A stretch of 12,402 nucleotides of DNA from positions 1 through 12,402 of the forward strand of contig DKNM01000135.1 in the NCBI GenBank assembly GCA_002470695.1. The letters are read 5' to 3'. Position numbers and translations under genes: made by a program. Source of the stretch: Candidatus Neomicrothrix sp. UBA7388. GTDB taxonomy: Bacteria; Actinomycetota; Acidimicrobiia; Acidimicrobiales; Poriferisodalaceae. Below the pieces are notes generated by a model. The model searched no databases. It was not told the origin of the DNA and saw only the letters and a list, made by a program, of their open reading frames with translations. Shown here in pieces: positions 1 to 9,131 of the stretch (its first letter is position 1; every line of letters starts with the position of its first letter).

Positions 1-346
1 TCGTTGCGACTTCAGTTGATTCGAGGTTGATAACGCAAGCGTCGGAGTTTGCCGCGTAATATCCTGCCAGGATTTCGACTATTCCAGTGGGCTGAGCAAT
101 GACCATTTCTACCTCGCGATCATTAATAACTCGCAGGTATCCGCGCTCGGCATGAAGTGGTTGACCATTGATGGGGTTTTTTGTTTTTTGCGAGTATGCG
201 AAAAACGGTTTTCCCACGTGATCGAACACCACTTCTTCAACATAAGCGAAGTCATTGATAGTTGAGTAGTGCCCGGAGCCAGAACCACGCCAAATTCCCA
301 AAAGTGGCGCTAAAGGGCGACACACCTCATGAATTTGTTGTGCCAC
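1..346 (-). CDS. Nitrobindin-family heme-binding beta-barrel protein (partial, 3' end off the left edge)
   Basis: Reading the minus strand from a GTG at 346 gives 115 residues with no stop before the window edge. The N-terminus carries a PLAPLLGIWRG stretch followed by GSGSGHYSTI, at about residues 11-30. This is the GxWxGxGxGxYxTI signature of nitrobindin / THAP4-C domain proteins (formerly DUF1794). Later stretches (HVGKPFFAYSQ, HAERGYLRV, AQPTGIVEI) also fit the family. Known members are about 160 residues, bind ferric heme in a ten-stranded barrel and have been linked to peroxynitrite isomerisation. The proximal heme histidine lies near the C-terminus and is outside this window, so heme binding cannot be checked. 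The GTG has an AGGGG ribosome site at 352-356 with 5-base spacing. The gene begins 53 bases after the groEL stop on the same strand with no clear terminator between, so read-through from groEL is possible. Family assignment is firm; physiological role is inference. Confidence 0.88.
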   Translation of the reverse strand, partial: MAQQIHEVCRPLAPLLGIWRGSGSGHYSTINDFAYVEEVVFDHVGKPFFAYSQKTKNPINGQPLHAERGYLRVINDREVEMVIAQPTGIVEILAGYYAANSDACVINLESTEVAT

Positions 347-399
347 TCGTACCCCTAATACAGTCGGCCGCTTGTATAGAGCTCGAAATTTGTCAGCGA

Positions 400-2028
<1,629 letters not shown>

Positions 2029-2104
2029 TTAACTCCGTCACTGGTTAGTTAGCTGCTTGCTTATGGTCTGACATTTGGTCAGCCCAGCCACAAGCGATTC
2101 GCCG

Positions 2105-2131
2105 TTAGCACTCTCACTCAGAGAGTGCTAA
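2105..2131. promoter_or_regulatory. CIRCE operator (HrcA binding site) controlling groEL
   Basis: TTAGCACTC, nine spacer bases, then GAGTGCTAA: both arms match the CIRCE consensus exactly and form a perfect 9-bp inverted repeat with the canonical N9 spacer. It lies 82 bases upstream of the groEL ATG, in the 235-base gap between groEL and the glycerate kinase gene. By established knowledge HrcA represses groE operons through this element until heat shock. I could not assign convincing -35/-10 hexamers. A TATAAG on the minus strand at 2215-2220 is a possible -10 upstream of the operator, without a good -35 partner. Confidence 0.97.
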
Positions 2132-2257
2132 CAGCCAATCAGCGAGGGACCCATGTTTGCAACCTCTGAGGACATGATTCTGCCTCCAGCCTCAAAATTG
2201 TGGCGAATTTGATGCTTATAGGCGCAGGGTGAGCTACTTATAAGACCCTCAAAGGGT

Positions 2258-3250
2258 TCATATGTAGTCTCCGAACACTTTTTCAAGCTCGTTTAGGCAT
2301 CGTGCTGTGTCCTCAAAGGCTCGATCGCTCCCGTAAATCTCTACTAGCGATAAAACCTCAAGTCCTGCGGGCACTTTTAGGTCCGGATCTTGATCTCCCA
2401 CGACTGCCACCGAAGGGACACCGCAACGAGCAGATATCGAAAGCACGCCACCAACTACCTTTCCATTAAACGACTCACTGTCTAGTCGACCTTCACCCGT
2501 GATAACGAGATCAGAGTTAGCTACTGCTTCCTCCAACTCATTTTCTTCAGCAACTAAATCAAAGCCGTTGGTAAGGCGAGCGCCCACAGCCGCCAGACCG
2601 CCGGCTAAGCCGCCCGCCGCACCCGAGCGAGGAAGTTGAGTAACGTCTCGGCCGTACTCAGCTTTGTACAAGTCAGCGAGCGAAGAAAGCCGACCTTCGA
2701 GCATGCGAATCTGAGCGGGTGAAGCTCCTTTTTGGGGTCCAAAAACGGAAGGGGCGTCTAGAAACTTGGTAGAGACATCACAGGCAACTTCAACATCTAT
2801 GCCGGCAAAGCGAACGACCGGTTCCATTGCGCGTAATGCTCCTAGCCCCCCATCAGTTGATGCTGAGCCTCCGACAGCCACGATGATCCGATGAGCGCCA
2901 GCTAACCGAGCTTCAGTGATGAGTTCGCCAGTTCCATAGCTTGTGGCAGCTAGAGGGTCGTTGTGAGCTGAGCCACCCGCCAAAGTCAGCCCACTTGCCT
3001 CCGCCATCTCTATTACGGCGATTGCGTCAGATATTCGCCAACGGGCTTTAACTGGGTCTCCCAGTGGTCCAGTCACCACCGAAGCGCGGTTGGACCCTCC
3101 GAAAGCATCTAGAGTTCCTTCCCCTCCATCTGCTAGCGGCTTAACCACAACTTCATCCGCGTGAGCCGCTAGGGCTTCAGCTATCGCACCGGCAGCTCCG
3201 GCAGCGCTAATCGTCCCCCGGAACTTGTCAGGGCAAATCAGAATACGCAA
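2258..3250 (-). CDS. Glycerate kinase (GarK/GlxK family), 330 aa
   Basis: This enzyme phosphorylates D-glycerate with ATP, feeding glycerate from glyoxylate or serine breakdown into glycolysis; family members mostly yield 2-phosphoglycerate. Family PF02595 hallmarks are in order: PDKFRGTISA at 7-16, PLADGGEGT at 38-46, AVGGSASTDGGLGAL at 125-139, FGPQKGASP at 170-178, GAAGGLAGGLAA at 210-221 and SDLVITGEGRLDSES at 246-260. At 330 residues it is shorter than the usual 370-380, with the loss apparently in the middle, but all motifs are present. The start is a TTG at 3250. Homologues begin M-R/K-(I/V)-(L/V) right here, and the only upstream codons in frame are seven after the preceding gene's TAA. 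The ribosome site is poor. It follows the LytR_C gene by 21 bases and is probably the last gene of that transcript. The link between glycerate metabolism and its envelope-type neighbours is not obvious. Confidence 0.93.
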   Translation of the reverse strand: MRILICPDKFRGTISAAGAAGAIAEALAAHADEVVVKPLADGGEGTLDAFGGSNRASVVTGPLGDPVKARWRISDAIAVIEMAEASGLTLAGGSAHNDPLAATSYGTGELITEARLAGAHRIIVAVGGSASTDGGLGALRAMEPVVRFAGIDVEVACDVSTKFLDAPSVFGPQKGASPAQIRMLEGRLSSLADLYKAEYGRDVTQLPRSGAAGGLAGGLAAVGARLTNGFDLVAEENELEEAVANSDLVITGEGRLDSESFNGKVVGGVLSISARCGVPSVAVVGDQDPDLKVPAGLEVLSLVEIYGSDRAFEDTARCLNELEKVFGDYI

Positions 3251-3271
3251 TGCACCACTAGATCCCCGTGC

Positions 3272-3898
3272 TTAATCTGACTGCGCTTTATCAATACCCA
3301 AAGCAATCAAGATGTCCGGATCTTCTTGATCCTTGAACGCACTGAGATCACTGGGCATTTTGTAGACGTCATTGGTGGAGTCCAATCCAAGCAAAAGAGC
3401 CACTGTTCCAGCTTCGATGATTGAACCAGCTCGATAGTAAACCCGGGTGCGGTCGAGAGGAGTGCCCGCCATATTGATTGGACTTTTAGTTAGAAAACCT
3501 TTTGTCTTTAGGATGTCAGTAGTTTTACCAGCTGCGCCTCGAACGGTCGTAGAGTTAGCGACTTGCACTGCGACCTCATTGTTGGGCCGTCCTTCGAACC
3601 CGACCATGGTTCCAGAATCAGAATCGTCCGCTCCGTCAGAACTTTGAGGATCGGATGTTTCAGCGCTAACCCCTGGCAGTGTTGTAGCGGTGTCTTCCGC
3701 AGCCGTTTCTTCGATTGATTCATTTTCGGAAATATCTTCCGATACCTGGGCCGTTGTCGCAGGTGGGTTGGCAACCTGTTCCAGCGTTGGAGTATCAGTA
3801 CCACGCAGAAGATAGATCCCGACAACTACAGCAACGACAACGAGTAGCGCGCCTCGTATTGCTGCAGCATTGTTTGGTCTTGACATTGGACTATTCAC
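3272..3898 (-). CDS. VirR-like single-pass membrane protein with C-terminal LytR_C domain, 208 aa
   Basis: Three parts are visible. Residues 1-14 form a short cytoplasmic N-terminus, 15-32 a hydrophobic membrane segment (GALLVVVAVVVGIYLL), and about 36-100 an acidic linker rich in Ser, Thr, Glu and Asp. A LytR_C domain (PF13399) spans about 108-202, with VAVQVANSTTVRGAAGKT, TRVYYRAG and DPDILIALG. The topology implies that the domain lies outside the membrane. The closest characterised arrangement I recall is M. tuberculosis Rv0431 (VirR), which also follows a DUF3263 gene and influences the envelope and vesicle release; carrying that role over is inference. The start is GTG at 3898, preceded by a perfect AGGAGG at 3906-3911 with 7-base spacing. 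It overlaps the DUF3263 stop by 4 bases (GTGA), indicating translational coupling. A second possible start, ATG four codons on, lacks that spacing. Confidence 0.88.
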   Translation of the reverse strand: MNSPMSRPNNAAAIRGALLVVVAVVVGIYLLRGTDTPTLEQVANPPATTAQVSEDISENESIEETAAEDTATTLPGVSAETSDPQSSDGADDSDSGTMVGFEGRPNNEVAVQVANSTTVRGAAGKTTDILKTKGFLTKSPINMAGTPLDRTRVYYRAGSIIEAGTVALLLGLDSTNDVYKMPSDLSAFKDQEDPDILIALGIDKAQSD

Positions 3899-4173
3899 CT
3901 TGCGACCTCCTGGTCTGCTGTGCGGCGAGCTACATGCTGTTCGCGGCGACGATCACGCAGCCGCCTTAACCTTCTAACCAACAATGGTTCAGCGGCCATT
4001 GCGGCTTCCGTTGCAATGAGATGATCCAAGGCGGATAAGTACTCTGATTCCGTCAGTTGGAATTTTTCTCGTACAGCTTGATCTTTGGGTATCTCTGACT
4101 CCCACCAAGATTGTTCGAAATGGAGAATCGCGAGGTCTCGCGCACTCAGTGCCTCATGATGAGATTGTTCCAC
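3895..4173 (-). CDS. DUF3263 small helical protein, 92 aa
   Basis: The function of this family is unknown. The sequence matches DUF3263 (PF11662) along its length. It starts with an LSARDLAILHFE segment near residue 9, a WW pair at 23-24, a central region resembling a small helix-turn-helix (FQLTESEYLSALDHLI, about 38-53), and an arginine-rich LLVRRLRRLRDRRREQ tail near 64-79. The basic tail and helical core would allow nucleic-acid binding, but this is only inference. The start is GTG at 4173 with GGAAGGAAA upstream as ribosome site. It starts 23 bases after the tRNA-Thr gene and its stop overlaps the start of the LytR_C gene by 4 bases. The same pair occurs in mycobacteria (Rv0430-Rv0431), so the two products may act in one process. 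Confidence 0.9.
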   Translation of the reverse strand: MEQSHHEALSARDLAILHFEQSWWESEIPKDQAVREKFQLTESEYLSALDHLIATEAAMAAEPLLVRRLRRLRDRRREQHVARRTADQEVAR

Positions 4174-4196
4174 TTAGTTTCCTTCCATTTTGACAG

Positions 4197-4269
4197 AGCC
4201 CGAGGTGGGAATCGAACCCACAACCCCCGCTTTACAAGAGCGGTGCTCTAGCCGTTGAGCTACTCGGGC
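4197..4269 (-). tRNA. tRNA-Thr, anticodon UGU
   Basis: The minus strand folds into a complete 73-base cloverleaf. The acceptor stem is GCCCGAG pairing with CTCGGGC, the D arm is GCTC/GAGC, and the anticodon stem is CCGCT/AGCGG with loop CTTGTAA (anticodon TGT, reading ACA and related Thr codons). The five-base variable loop is GGGTT, and the T arm is GTGGG/CCCAC with loop TTCGATT. The discriminator base is U, as expected for Thr. CCA is not encoded. The gene lies between rlmB and the DUF3263 gene, all on one strand, so it is probably excised from a longer transcript or has its own promoter in the 45-base gap. Confidence 0.97.
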
Positions 4270-4314
4270 CATGCAGGACTAGCGTAAACCCCAGCGAGCG
4301 CTATTTGATGTCGT

Positions 4315-5202
4315 TCAGCCCTCCATTTTTCTTCGCCGGTTAATTTCATAAATTGTTATTGCAGTTGCGTTAGCGACATTAAGCGAGGAGACCTGCCCAA
4401 TTTGAGGGATAGAAACCAATTGATCGCATCGTTGTTTTGTTAAGTGCGACAGTCCCTCCCCTTCGGCACCAAGAACAACCATCAAAGGTTCAGTGGCTAC
4501 CCTCAGGTCGTGGATTGAATCTTTTGCGTCGCTATCAAGACCGACAACCCACATGCCGCTCTCGGACACCTGCTTAACAGTCGCAGGCAATCCAGATACC
4601 AAAGCTATTGGTAAATGTTCTATCGCGCCCGCGGCCGCCTTCACAGCCGACGGCGTTAGACGCGCTGCTCTGTGTCGCGGTAACACGACTCCGTCAACCC
4701 CAAGAACTTCGCAAGTTCTGAGTATGGCTCCAAGATTCCTTGGATCAGTCACCCCATCAAGAGCAACGATAAGTGGTGGCGTTTTCTGTTCGTTTACGAA
4801 CAACTGGTCGAATTCAACTGCTCGAATGTGATCAGCTTGGGCGATAACACCTTGATGCGATTCTGTCAGCGCGTATTCATCTAATTTACGACGGCTAATT
4901 TGCTGCACAGGCACGCGGCGATCGTGACAAATATCGGAAATCTCAGCAAGGATGGCGGTGTTATCCACGTCCTCGCTAATAACCACTCGATGGACTCGTC
5001 GCTTGCCCCCGAGCAGCAGCTCCCGAACAGCTTGACGGCCCTCGACATGATCTCCGCCTAGATTATCTTTCCCTTGAAATGATTTTCCGCGATTCGAATT
5101 GCGTTCTCGCTGAGTTCGCGAATGAGTCTCTCGGTTGCCTGATTTCCGGGGCGCGGAATGATTTTGGCGATGCCTATTGGGCCGATTGTCGCGCCTATTC
5201 AC
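4315..5202 (-). CDS. rlmB: 23S rRNA 2'-O-methyltransferase, RlmB/TrmH family (SPOUT), 295 aa
   Basis: This is a SAM-dependent knotted methyltransferase; E. coli RlmB modifies G2251 in the peptidyl-transferase region of 23S rRNA. A very basic, low-complexity N-terminus (residues 1-45, many Arg, Asn and Ser) is followed by the SpoU substrate-binding domain (about 52-125) and the SPOUT catalytic domain (about 144-288). Motif 1 is DPRNLGAILRTCE at 153-165 with the conserved Asn and Arg. Motif 2 is LGAEGEGLS at 244-252, and motif 3 is IPQIGQVSSLNVANAT at 265-280. Basic extensions of this kind are common in actinobacterial members. The start is GTG at 5202, overlapping the ispF stop by 4 bases, with GGAG five bases upstream. 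In many actinobacteria cysS lies between ispF and this gene; here it is absent. Exact target nucleotide is inferred; close relatives methylate other sites. Confidence 0.93.
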   Translation of the reverse strand: MNRRDNRPNRHRQNHSAPRKSGNRETHSRTQRERNSNRGKSFQGKDNLGGDHVEGRQAVRELLLGGKRRVHRVVISEDVDNTAILAEISDICHDRRVPVQQISRRKLDEYALTESHQGVIAQADHIRAVEFDQLFVNEQKTPPLIVALDGVTDPRNLGAILRTCEVLGVDGVVLPRHRAARLTPSAVKAAAGAIEHLPIALVSGLPATVKQVSESGMWVVGLDSDAKDSIHDLRVATEPLMVVLGAEGEGLSHLTKQRCDQLVSIPQIGQVSSLNVANATAITIYEINRRRKMEG

Positions 5203-5669
5203 GTTTTCTCCAACAAGGCGACGGCCATCGCTACGACACCTTCACCTCTACCTAACGCGCCGATTCCTTCTGTCCGTTTGCCACAAACGGTTACTCGACC
5301 TCCTGCAGCATCCGAAAGATTGCGCTCCATTTCATCTTTAACTTCGGCTATGTGGGGTGCGTCGGTGATTACGGTGCAGTCTGCATTAATCAGAACCCAA
5401 CCCTGATCTGCCATGAGTTTTTTAACCTCAGAAAGCATTTCGATGCTGCTAGCGGCCTCGTTTTCCGGATCGGTATCCGGAAATATTTGACCAATATCTC
5501 CCATGCCTAGGGCTCCGAGAATCGCGTCGATAACAGCATGAGTAACGACATCAGCGTCACTATGGCCCTTCAAGCCACGAAAGCCAGCGAAGTGCACGCC
5601 CCCAATAACCAAAGGTCGGTCATCTTCGCTCCAAACGTGGGCGTCGTAACCTTGCCCTACACGCATCAT
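5199..5669 (-). CDS. ispF: 2-C-methyl-D-erythritol 2,4-cyclodiphosphate synthase (IspF), 156 aa
   Basis: IspF performs the fifth step of the MEP isoprenoid pathway, cyclising CDP-methylerythritol 2-phosphate with release of CMP; it is a cytosolic homotrimer. Length is standard. Zinc ligands are D9 and H11 in GYDAH, and H44 in GHSDADVVTHA. FPDTD at 63-67 and GRGEG at 140-144 are also typical. The segment that is usually KATTTxxLG reads CGKRTEGIG (129-137): it aligns without gaps but replaces two conserved Thr with Lys-Arg, while the Glu (134) expected to bind metal is kept. The start ATG at 5669 overlaps the ispD stop by 4 bases (ATGA). A second ATG follows immediately and is an equally possible start. 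It is translationally coupled to ispD before it and rlmB after it. Confidence 0.95.
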   Translation of the reverse strand: MMRVGQGYDAHVWSEDDRPLVIGGVHFAGFRGLKGHSDADVVTHAVIDAILGALGMGDIGQIFPDTDPENEAASSIEMLSEVKKLMADQGWVLINADCTVITDAPHIAEVKDEMERNLSDAAGGRVTVCGKRTEGIGALGRGEGVVAMAVALLEKT

Positions 5670-6322
5670 GAATTTAATCCCATCAGTTCTGCAGCTATCA
5701 CTAGGTCGGGTGGAGTGGTGATTTTAATTGCACCTGGTTCTCCTGTAACAACGATAACTTTTGCTCCAATTGCCTCAACTAAGGCCGCATCATCACTAGT
5801 CACTCCGCCATCAACATGAGCGAGGTCCAAAATTTTTCTGTCAAAAGCTTGAGGTGTCTGGACAGCAATCACGTTCTCTCGATCGAGGGTGGAACTGACG
5901 GTCCTGCCTTCCGTGCCTTCGAGTACAAACTTTAGGGTATCCACCATTGCCAATCCAGGTATGGCTGCATCAGCACCATTGTGAACAGCTTGGATCACCG
6001 CTGCGAACAAATCTGCTGATGCACCTGGTCGAGCGCCATCATGGATTATGACGACGCCAACATCTTCAGGCACCGTTCTCAAGCCATTCCTGACCGATTC
6101 ACTTCTCGTGCTGCCGCCTTCAACTACAACATCTACATCGGGGAACTGACCGCTGCTAGAGGTTTCGGAACTCACTACGAGAGTCACTCCGTCCGAAGCT
6201 TTTTGAGCGGTCTCCACGCTCCAATCGATCACCCGCCGATCGCCAAGAAGCGCAAGCTGTTTGTCACTTCCAAAACGAGAGCCCGAGCCAGCTGCAAGCA
6301 CTAGCGACCATGTCTTTTCCAC
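5666..6322 (-). CDS. ispD: 2-C-methyl-D-erythritol 4-phosphate cytidylyltransferase (IspD), 218 aa
   Basis: IspD joins MEP to CTP to give CDP-methylerythritol, the third MEP-pathway step. Motifs are in order: LAAGSGSRFGSDKQ at 9-22 (phosphate-binding loop; the usual PKQ is DKQ, with R16 and K21 kept), GGSTRSESVRNGL at 69-81, IHDGARP at 93-99, DTLK at 128-131, LDREN at 146-150 (the conserved Arg), QTPQAF at 155-160 and GAIKITTPPDL at 197-207. Length is normal. The start is GTG at 6322, chosen because family members begin only a few residues before the LAAG motif. No good Shine-Dalgarno is visible. ispE, the fourth step, is not in the window. It is the first gene of the ispD-ispF-rlmB run; a 106-base gap separates it from clpC, where carD sits next to ispD in some actinobacteria. 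Confidence 0.95.
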   Translation of the reverse strand: MEKTWSLVLAAGSGSRFGSDKQLALLGDRRVIDWSVETAQKASDGVTLVVSSETSSSGQFPDVDVVVEGGSTRSESVRNGLRTVPEDVGVVIIHDGARPGASADLFAAVIQAVHNGADAAIPGLAMVDTLKFVLEGTEGRTVSSTLDRENVIAVQTPQAFDRKILDLAHVDGGVTSDDAALVEAIGAKVIVVTGEPGAIKITTPPDLVIAAELMGLNS

Positions 6323-6428
6323 ACAAACACTGTGGCACTGATCTCAGTCAATTCCGACCTAGTCAGGCCAAATAAAAGATTTGAATTCCTATGTCCACTT
6401 CACCTAAGGAGTATCGAGCCCTAGAAAC

Positions 6429-8948
6429 TCACTCCGCAGAAGCAGCGTCTTCCAACTCAACGGGGCTCGGGTCGAACCCATCGATAGAGCTAAAGACAAT
6501 CTCGTCCTTTTCCTCATCGGCGTCCACAACAACGATTTGGCCCGCATGAAACTCTTTATAGAGGATCCTCTCAGAAAGGGCATCTTCTACATGGCGTTGA
6601 ATCGCACGGCGAAGTGGACGGGCTCCCAAAGTTGGGTCATAACCCTTGCGGGCCAGCCAACTCTTAGCAGCGTCTGTTAACTCAAGTCCAAGTCCTTGGG
6701 CTCTCAACTGCTCAGAAGTTCGAGCAATCATTAAGTCAACTATCTCAGTCACTTCATCCATCGATAACTCGTGGAAGACAATGGTGTCATCAACGCGATT
6801 CAGGAACTCGGGACGGAAATGAGCTTTGAGAGCGTCGTTGACCTTTTCCTTCATTCGCTCGTAGCTGACAGCCTCGTCGTTTTTGGTGAATCCGACGTTA
6901 GCTCTGCGCAGGTCTGCCGTGCCAAGGTTCGAAGTCATAATTAGAACAGTGTTGCGAAAATCTACTGAGCGTCCTTGGGCGTCGGTGAGACGCCCTTCTT
7001 CAAGTATTTGCAGAAGTGTATTGAAGACGTCTGGGTGAGCTTTTTCTACTTCATCGAAAAGAACAACCGAGAACGGACGTCGTCGAACAGCTTCGGTCAA
7101 CTGTCCGCCTTCTTCGTAACCCACATAGCCCGGGGGTGAGCCAACAAGACGGCTTACTGTGTGCTTTTCCATATATTCGGACATATCAAGACTGATGAGC
7201 GCATCTTCGTCACCGAATAGGAATTCGGCAAGTGTCTTGGCAAGCTCAGTTTTTCCAACGCCCGAAGGGCCCAGGAATATAAACGACCCGCCTGGACGCT
7301 TGGGGTCTTTCAGTCCAGCGCGAGTTCTGCGAATCGCCTGACTTACGGCTTTAATAGCGTCTTCCTGGCCAATCACACGTTTGTGAAGCTCATCTTCCAT
7401 TTTGAGGAGTTTCTGAGTCTCTTCTTCCGTCAACTTATAAACAGGAATCCCTGTCCAGATTGACAAAACTTCAGCTATTGCTTCTTCATCAACTTCGTCG
7501 AAGAGATCAACTCCTTCTGATTTAATCTGATCCATGATTTCGCCACGACGGTCAAGCAAGTTCTTTTCTTCGTCGCGAAGGGAACCAGCAAGCTCAAAGT
7601 CTTGGTCCTCCACTGCCTGCTTTTTCTTTTCGACTACTTCAGCGATCTTGTTTTCTATGTCTTTGTAATCCGGAGGAGTCTCCATCCGCTTAATTCGTAG
7701 TCGCGACCCAGCTTCGTCGATCAAGTCGATGGCCTTATCAGGCAAATGTCGGTCAGCGATGTACCGATCGGCGAGATTAGCCGCTGCGACTAGGGCCTGA
7801 TCAGTGATTGTGACTCGGTGGTGCGATTCGTAACGGTCACGAAGACCCTTAAGAATTTCAATCGTGTGGCTCAGAGTGGGCTCTTCCACTTTGATTGGTT
7901 GGAAGCGGCGCTCGAGAGCAGCATCTTTTTCGAGGTATTTTCTGTACTCTTCCAAGGTCGTTGCACCAATTGTCTGCAACTCTCCGCGAGCTAACATCGG
8001 TTTCAGAATCGACGCGGCGTCAATCGCTCCCTCTGCTGCACCGGCCCCAACAAGAGTATGTAACTCGTCAATGAACAAAATAATGTCGCCACGAGTCTTT
8101 ATCTCTTTAAGAACTTTCTTGAGGCGTTCTTCGAAGTCACCTCGATAGCGAGAACCTGCTACAAGTGCTCCTAGATCCAGTGTGTAGAGCTGTTTGGCAC
8201 GCAATGTTTCGGGGACTTCACCCGCAACAATTTTCTGCGCCAAACCCTCAACTATGGCTGTTTTCCCAACCCCTGGTTCACCTATCAAAACCGGGTTATT
8301 TTTTGTCCGTCGGGACAAGACCTGCATGACTCGTTCTGTTTCCCGCATCCTGCCAATTACGGGATCTAAGGCTTTGTCCTTCGCATTCTGAGTGAGGTTT
8401 CTCCCGAATTGATCGAGAATCGCGGAACCACCCTGAGAACCTTCGCCACGCTCGGAAGAGCCGCCGACGGTTTCCTTTCCTGATTCTGACCCTTCTCCTT
8501 GGCCGGAACCGCTGTAGCCGGAAAGCAACTGAATAACCTGCTGGCGAACTCGGGAAAGGTCTGCTCCAAGCTTTACGAGCACTTGCGCGGCGACACCCTC
8601 TCCTTCTCTGATTAAGCCAAGCAAAATGTGCTCAGTACCTATGTAGTTGTGGCCTAGCTGCAGGGCCTCGCGGAGGGATAGTTCTAGGACTTTTTTTGCG
8701 CGAGGCGTGAAAGGGATATGGCCGCTAGGTGAAGAACCACCTTGGCCAATTATTTCTTCTACTTGACTGCGCACAGCTTCCAGCGAGATCCCGAGGGACT
8801 CGAGGGCTTTCGCCGCCACGCCTTCACCTTCATGTATCAGGCCGAGCAGGATATGTTCGGTACCGATGTAGTTGTGGTTGAGGAGTCGCGCTTCTTCTTG
8901 GGCAAGCACAACAACTCGGCGAGCTCGATCCGTAAACCTTTCAAACAC
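6429..8948 (-). CDS. clpC: ATP-dependent Clp unfoldase ClpC (Hsp100), 839 aa
   Basis: ClpC is a hexameric AAA+ unfoldase that feeds proteins to the ClpP protease in the cytoplasm. It has two N-terminal Clp_N repeats (about 1-70 and 75-145), each with [14 protein letters not shown], then a Gly/Ser-rich linker at 145-176. AAA1 carries Walker [10 protein letters not shown] at 223-231 and Walker B ILFIDEL at 290-296. A UVR-type coiled segment lies at about 434-474. AAA2 carries [12 protein letters not shown] from 560 and VVLFDEVEK at 628-636. The VGF tripeptide at 685-687 is the ClpP-docking loop that separates ClpC from ClpB. The start is GTG at 8948, placing [12 protein letters not shown] right after the initiator as in the family, with GGAGG five bases upstream. 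The open frame runs 26 codons further up to 9026, but those residues do not resemble ClpC. It is the first minus-strand gene of the divergent region shared with the prenyl synthase gene. Confidence 0.97.
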   Translation of the reverse strand: MFERFTDRARRVVVLAQEEARLLNHNYIGTEHILLGLIHEGEGVAAKALESLGISLEAVRSQVEEIIGQGGSSPSGHIPFTPRAKKVLELSLREALQLGHNYIGTEHILLGLIREGEGVAAQVLVKLGADLSRVRQQVIQLLSGYSGSGQGEGSESGKETVGGSSERGEGSQGGSAILDQFGRNLTQNAKDKALDPVIGRMRETERVMQVLSRRTKNNPVLIGEPGVGKTAIVEGLAQKIVAGEVPETLRAKQLYTLDLGALVAGSRYRGDFEERLKKVLKEIKTRGDIILFIDELHTLVGAGAAEGAIDAASILKPMLARGELQTIGATTLEEYRKYLEKDAALERRFQPIKVEEPTLSHTIEILKGLRDRYESHHRVTITDQALVAAANLADRYIADRHLPDKAIDLIDEAGSRLRIKRMETPPDYKDIENKIAEVVEKKKQAVEDQDFELAGSLRDEEKNLLDRRGEIMDQIKSEGVDLFDEVDEEAIAEVLSIWTGIPVYKLTEEETQKLLKMEDELHKRVIGQEDAIKAVSQAIRRTRAGLKDPKRPGGSFIFLGPSGVGKTELAKTLAEFLFGDEDALISLDMSEYMEKHTVSRLVGSPPGYVGYEEGGQLTEAVRRRPFSVVLFDEVEKAHPDVFNTLLQILEEGRLTDAQGRSVDFRNTVLIMTSNLGTADLRRANVGFTKNDEAVSYERMKEKVNDALKAHFRPEFLNRVDDTIVFHELSMDEVTEIVDLMIARTSEQLRAQGLGLELTDAAKSWLARKGYDPTLGARPLRRAIQRHVEDALSERILYKEFHAGQIVVVDADEEKDEIVFSSIDGFDPSPVELEDAASAE

Positions 8949-8953
8949 TGAAT

Positions 8954-8958
8954 CCTCC
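8954..8958 (-). promoter_or_regulatory. Ribosome binding site fixing the clpC start
   Basis: GGAGG on the minus strand, five bases upstream of the GTG at 8946-8948. It is the reason for preferring this start over the upstream in-frame ATG at 9026. Confidence 0.85.
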
Positions 8959-9119
8959 AGGAGGCGAGTGTGCCCATGGATTGCGGGCGTTACAGGAGTG
9001 TATCCGCCTAAAGGGCTCTGTCTCACCGCACGTTTTAGTCAAAGTAGAAGAAAACCATCAAATCAGGTGAAGAAATATGTGGTTTCAATTGCGACGGAGT
9101 GCTCTCTAGGCTTTCCAGT

Positions 9120-9125
9120 TAGGTT
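9120..9125 (+). promoter_or_regulatory. Candidate -10 element for a leaderless transcript of the prenyl synthase gene
   Basis: TAGGTT fits the actinobacterial -10 pattern TANNNT and ends six bases before the GTG at 9132. Transcription would then start at or next to the start codon. The gene also lacks a convincing Shine-Dalgarno, which agrees with a leaderless mRNA. No good -35 is present at the expected distance, so this remains a weak prediction. Confidence 0.35.
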
Positions 9126-9131
9126 TGAACT

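Noticed and set aside
172..189. A-rich run in the nitrobindin gene (minus strand) containing an in-frame A-AAA-AAC slippery heptamer
   Set aside because: The minus-one frame closes after about 18 codons, there is no obvious stimulatory structure, and the zero frame stays conserved. It could be a sequencing-error hotspot but is not evidence of programmed frameshifting.
2068..2082. CTGAC-ATTTG-GTCAG inverted repeat in the groEL leader
   Set aside because: Five-base arms are common by chance and I recognise no regulator with this motif.
2245..2257. Small hairpin ACCCT-CAA-AGGGT at the end of the glycerate kinase gene, as a terminator
   Set aside because: The stem is only five pairs, it begins at the stop codon, and the following minus-strand bases (CTTAT) are not a proper T-run.
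6369..6383. CAAAT-AAAAG-ATTTG inverted repeat between clpC and ispD
   Set aside because: Five AT-rich pairs only; not stable enough for a terminator and not matching a known operator.
8949..9026. 26-codon N-terminal extension of clpC from an ATG at 9026
   Set aside because: The residues do not match ClpC proteins, and a strong GGAGG precedes the GTG at 8948, where homologues begin.
9094..9102. GAGTGCTCT resembling half of a CIRCE element upstream of the prenyl synthase gene
   Set aside because: Only seven bases match one arm and there is no partner arm at the N9 distance.
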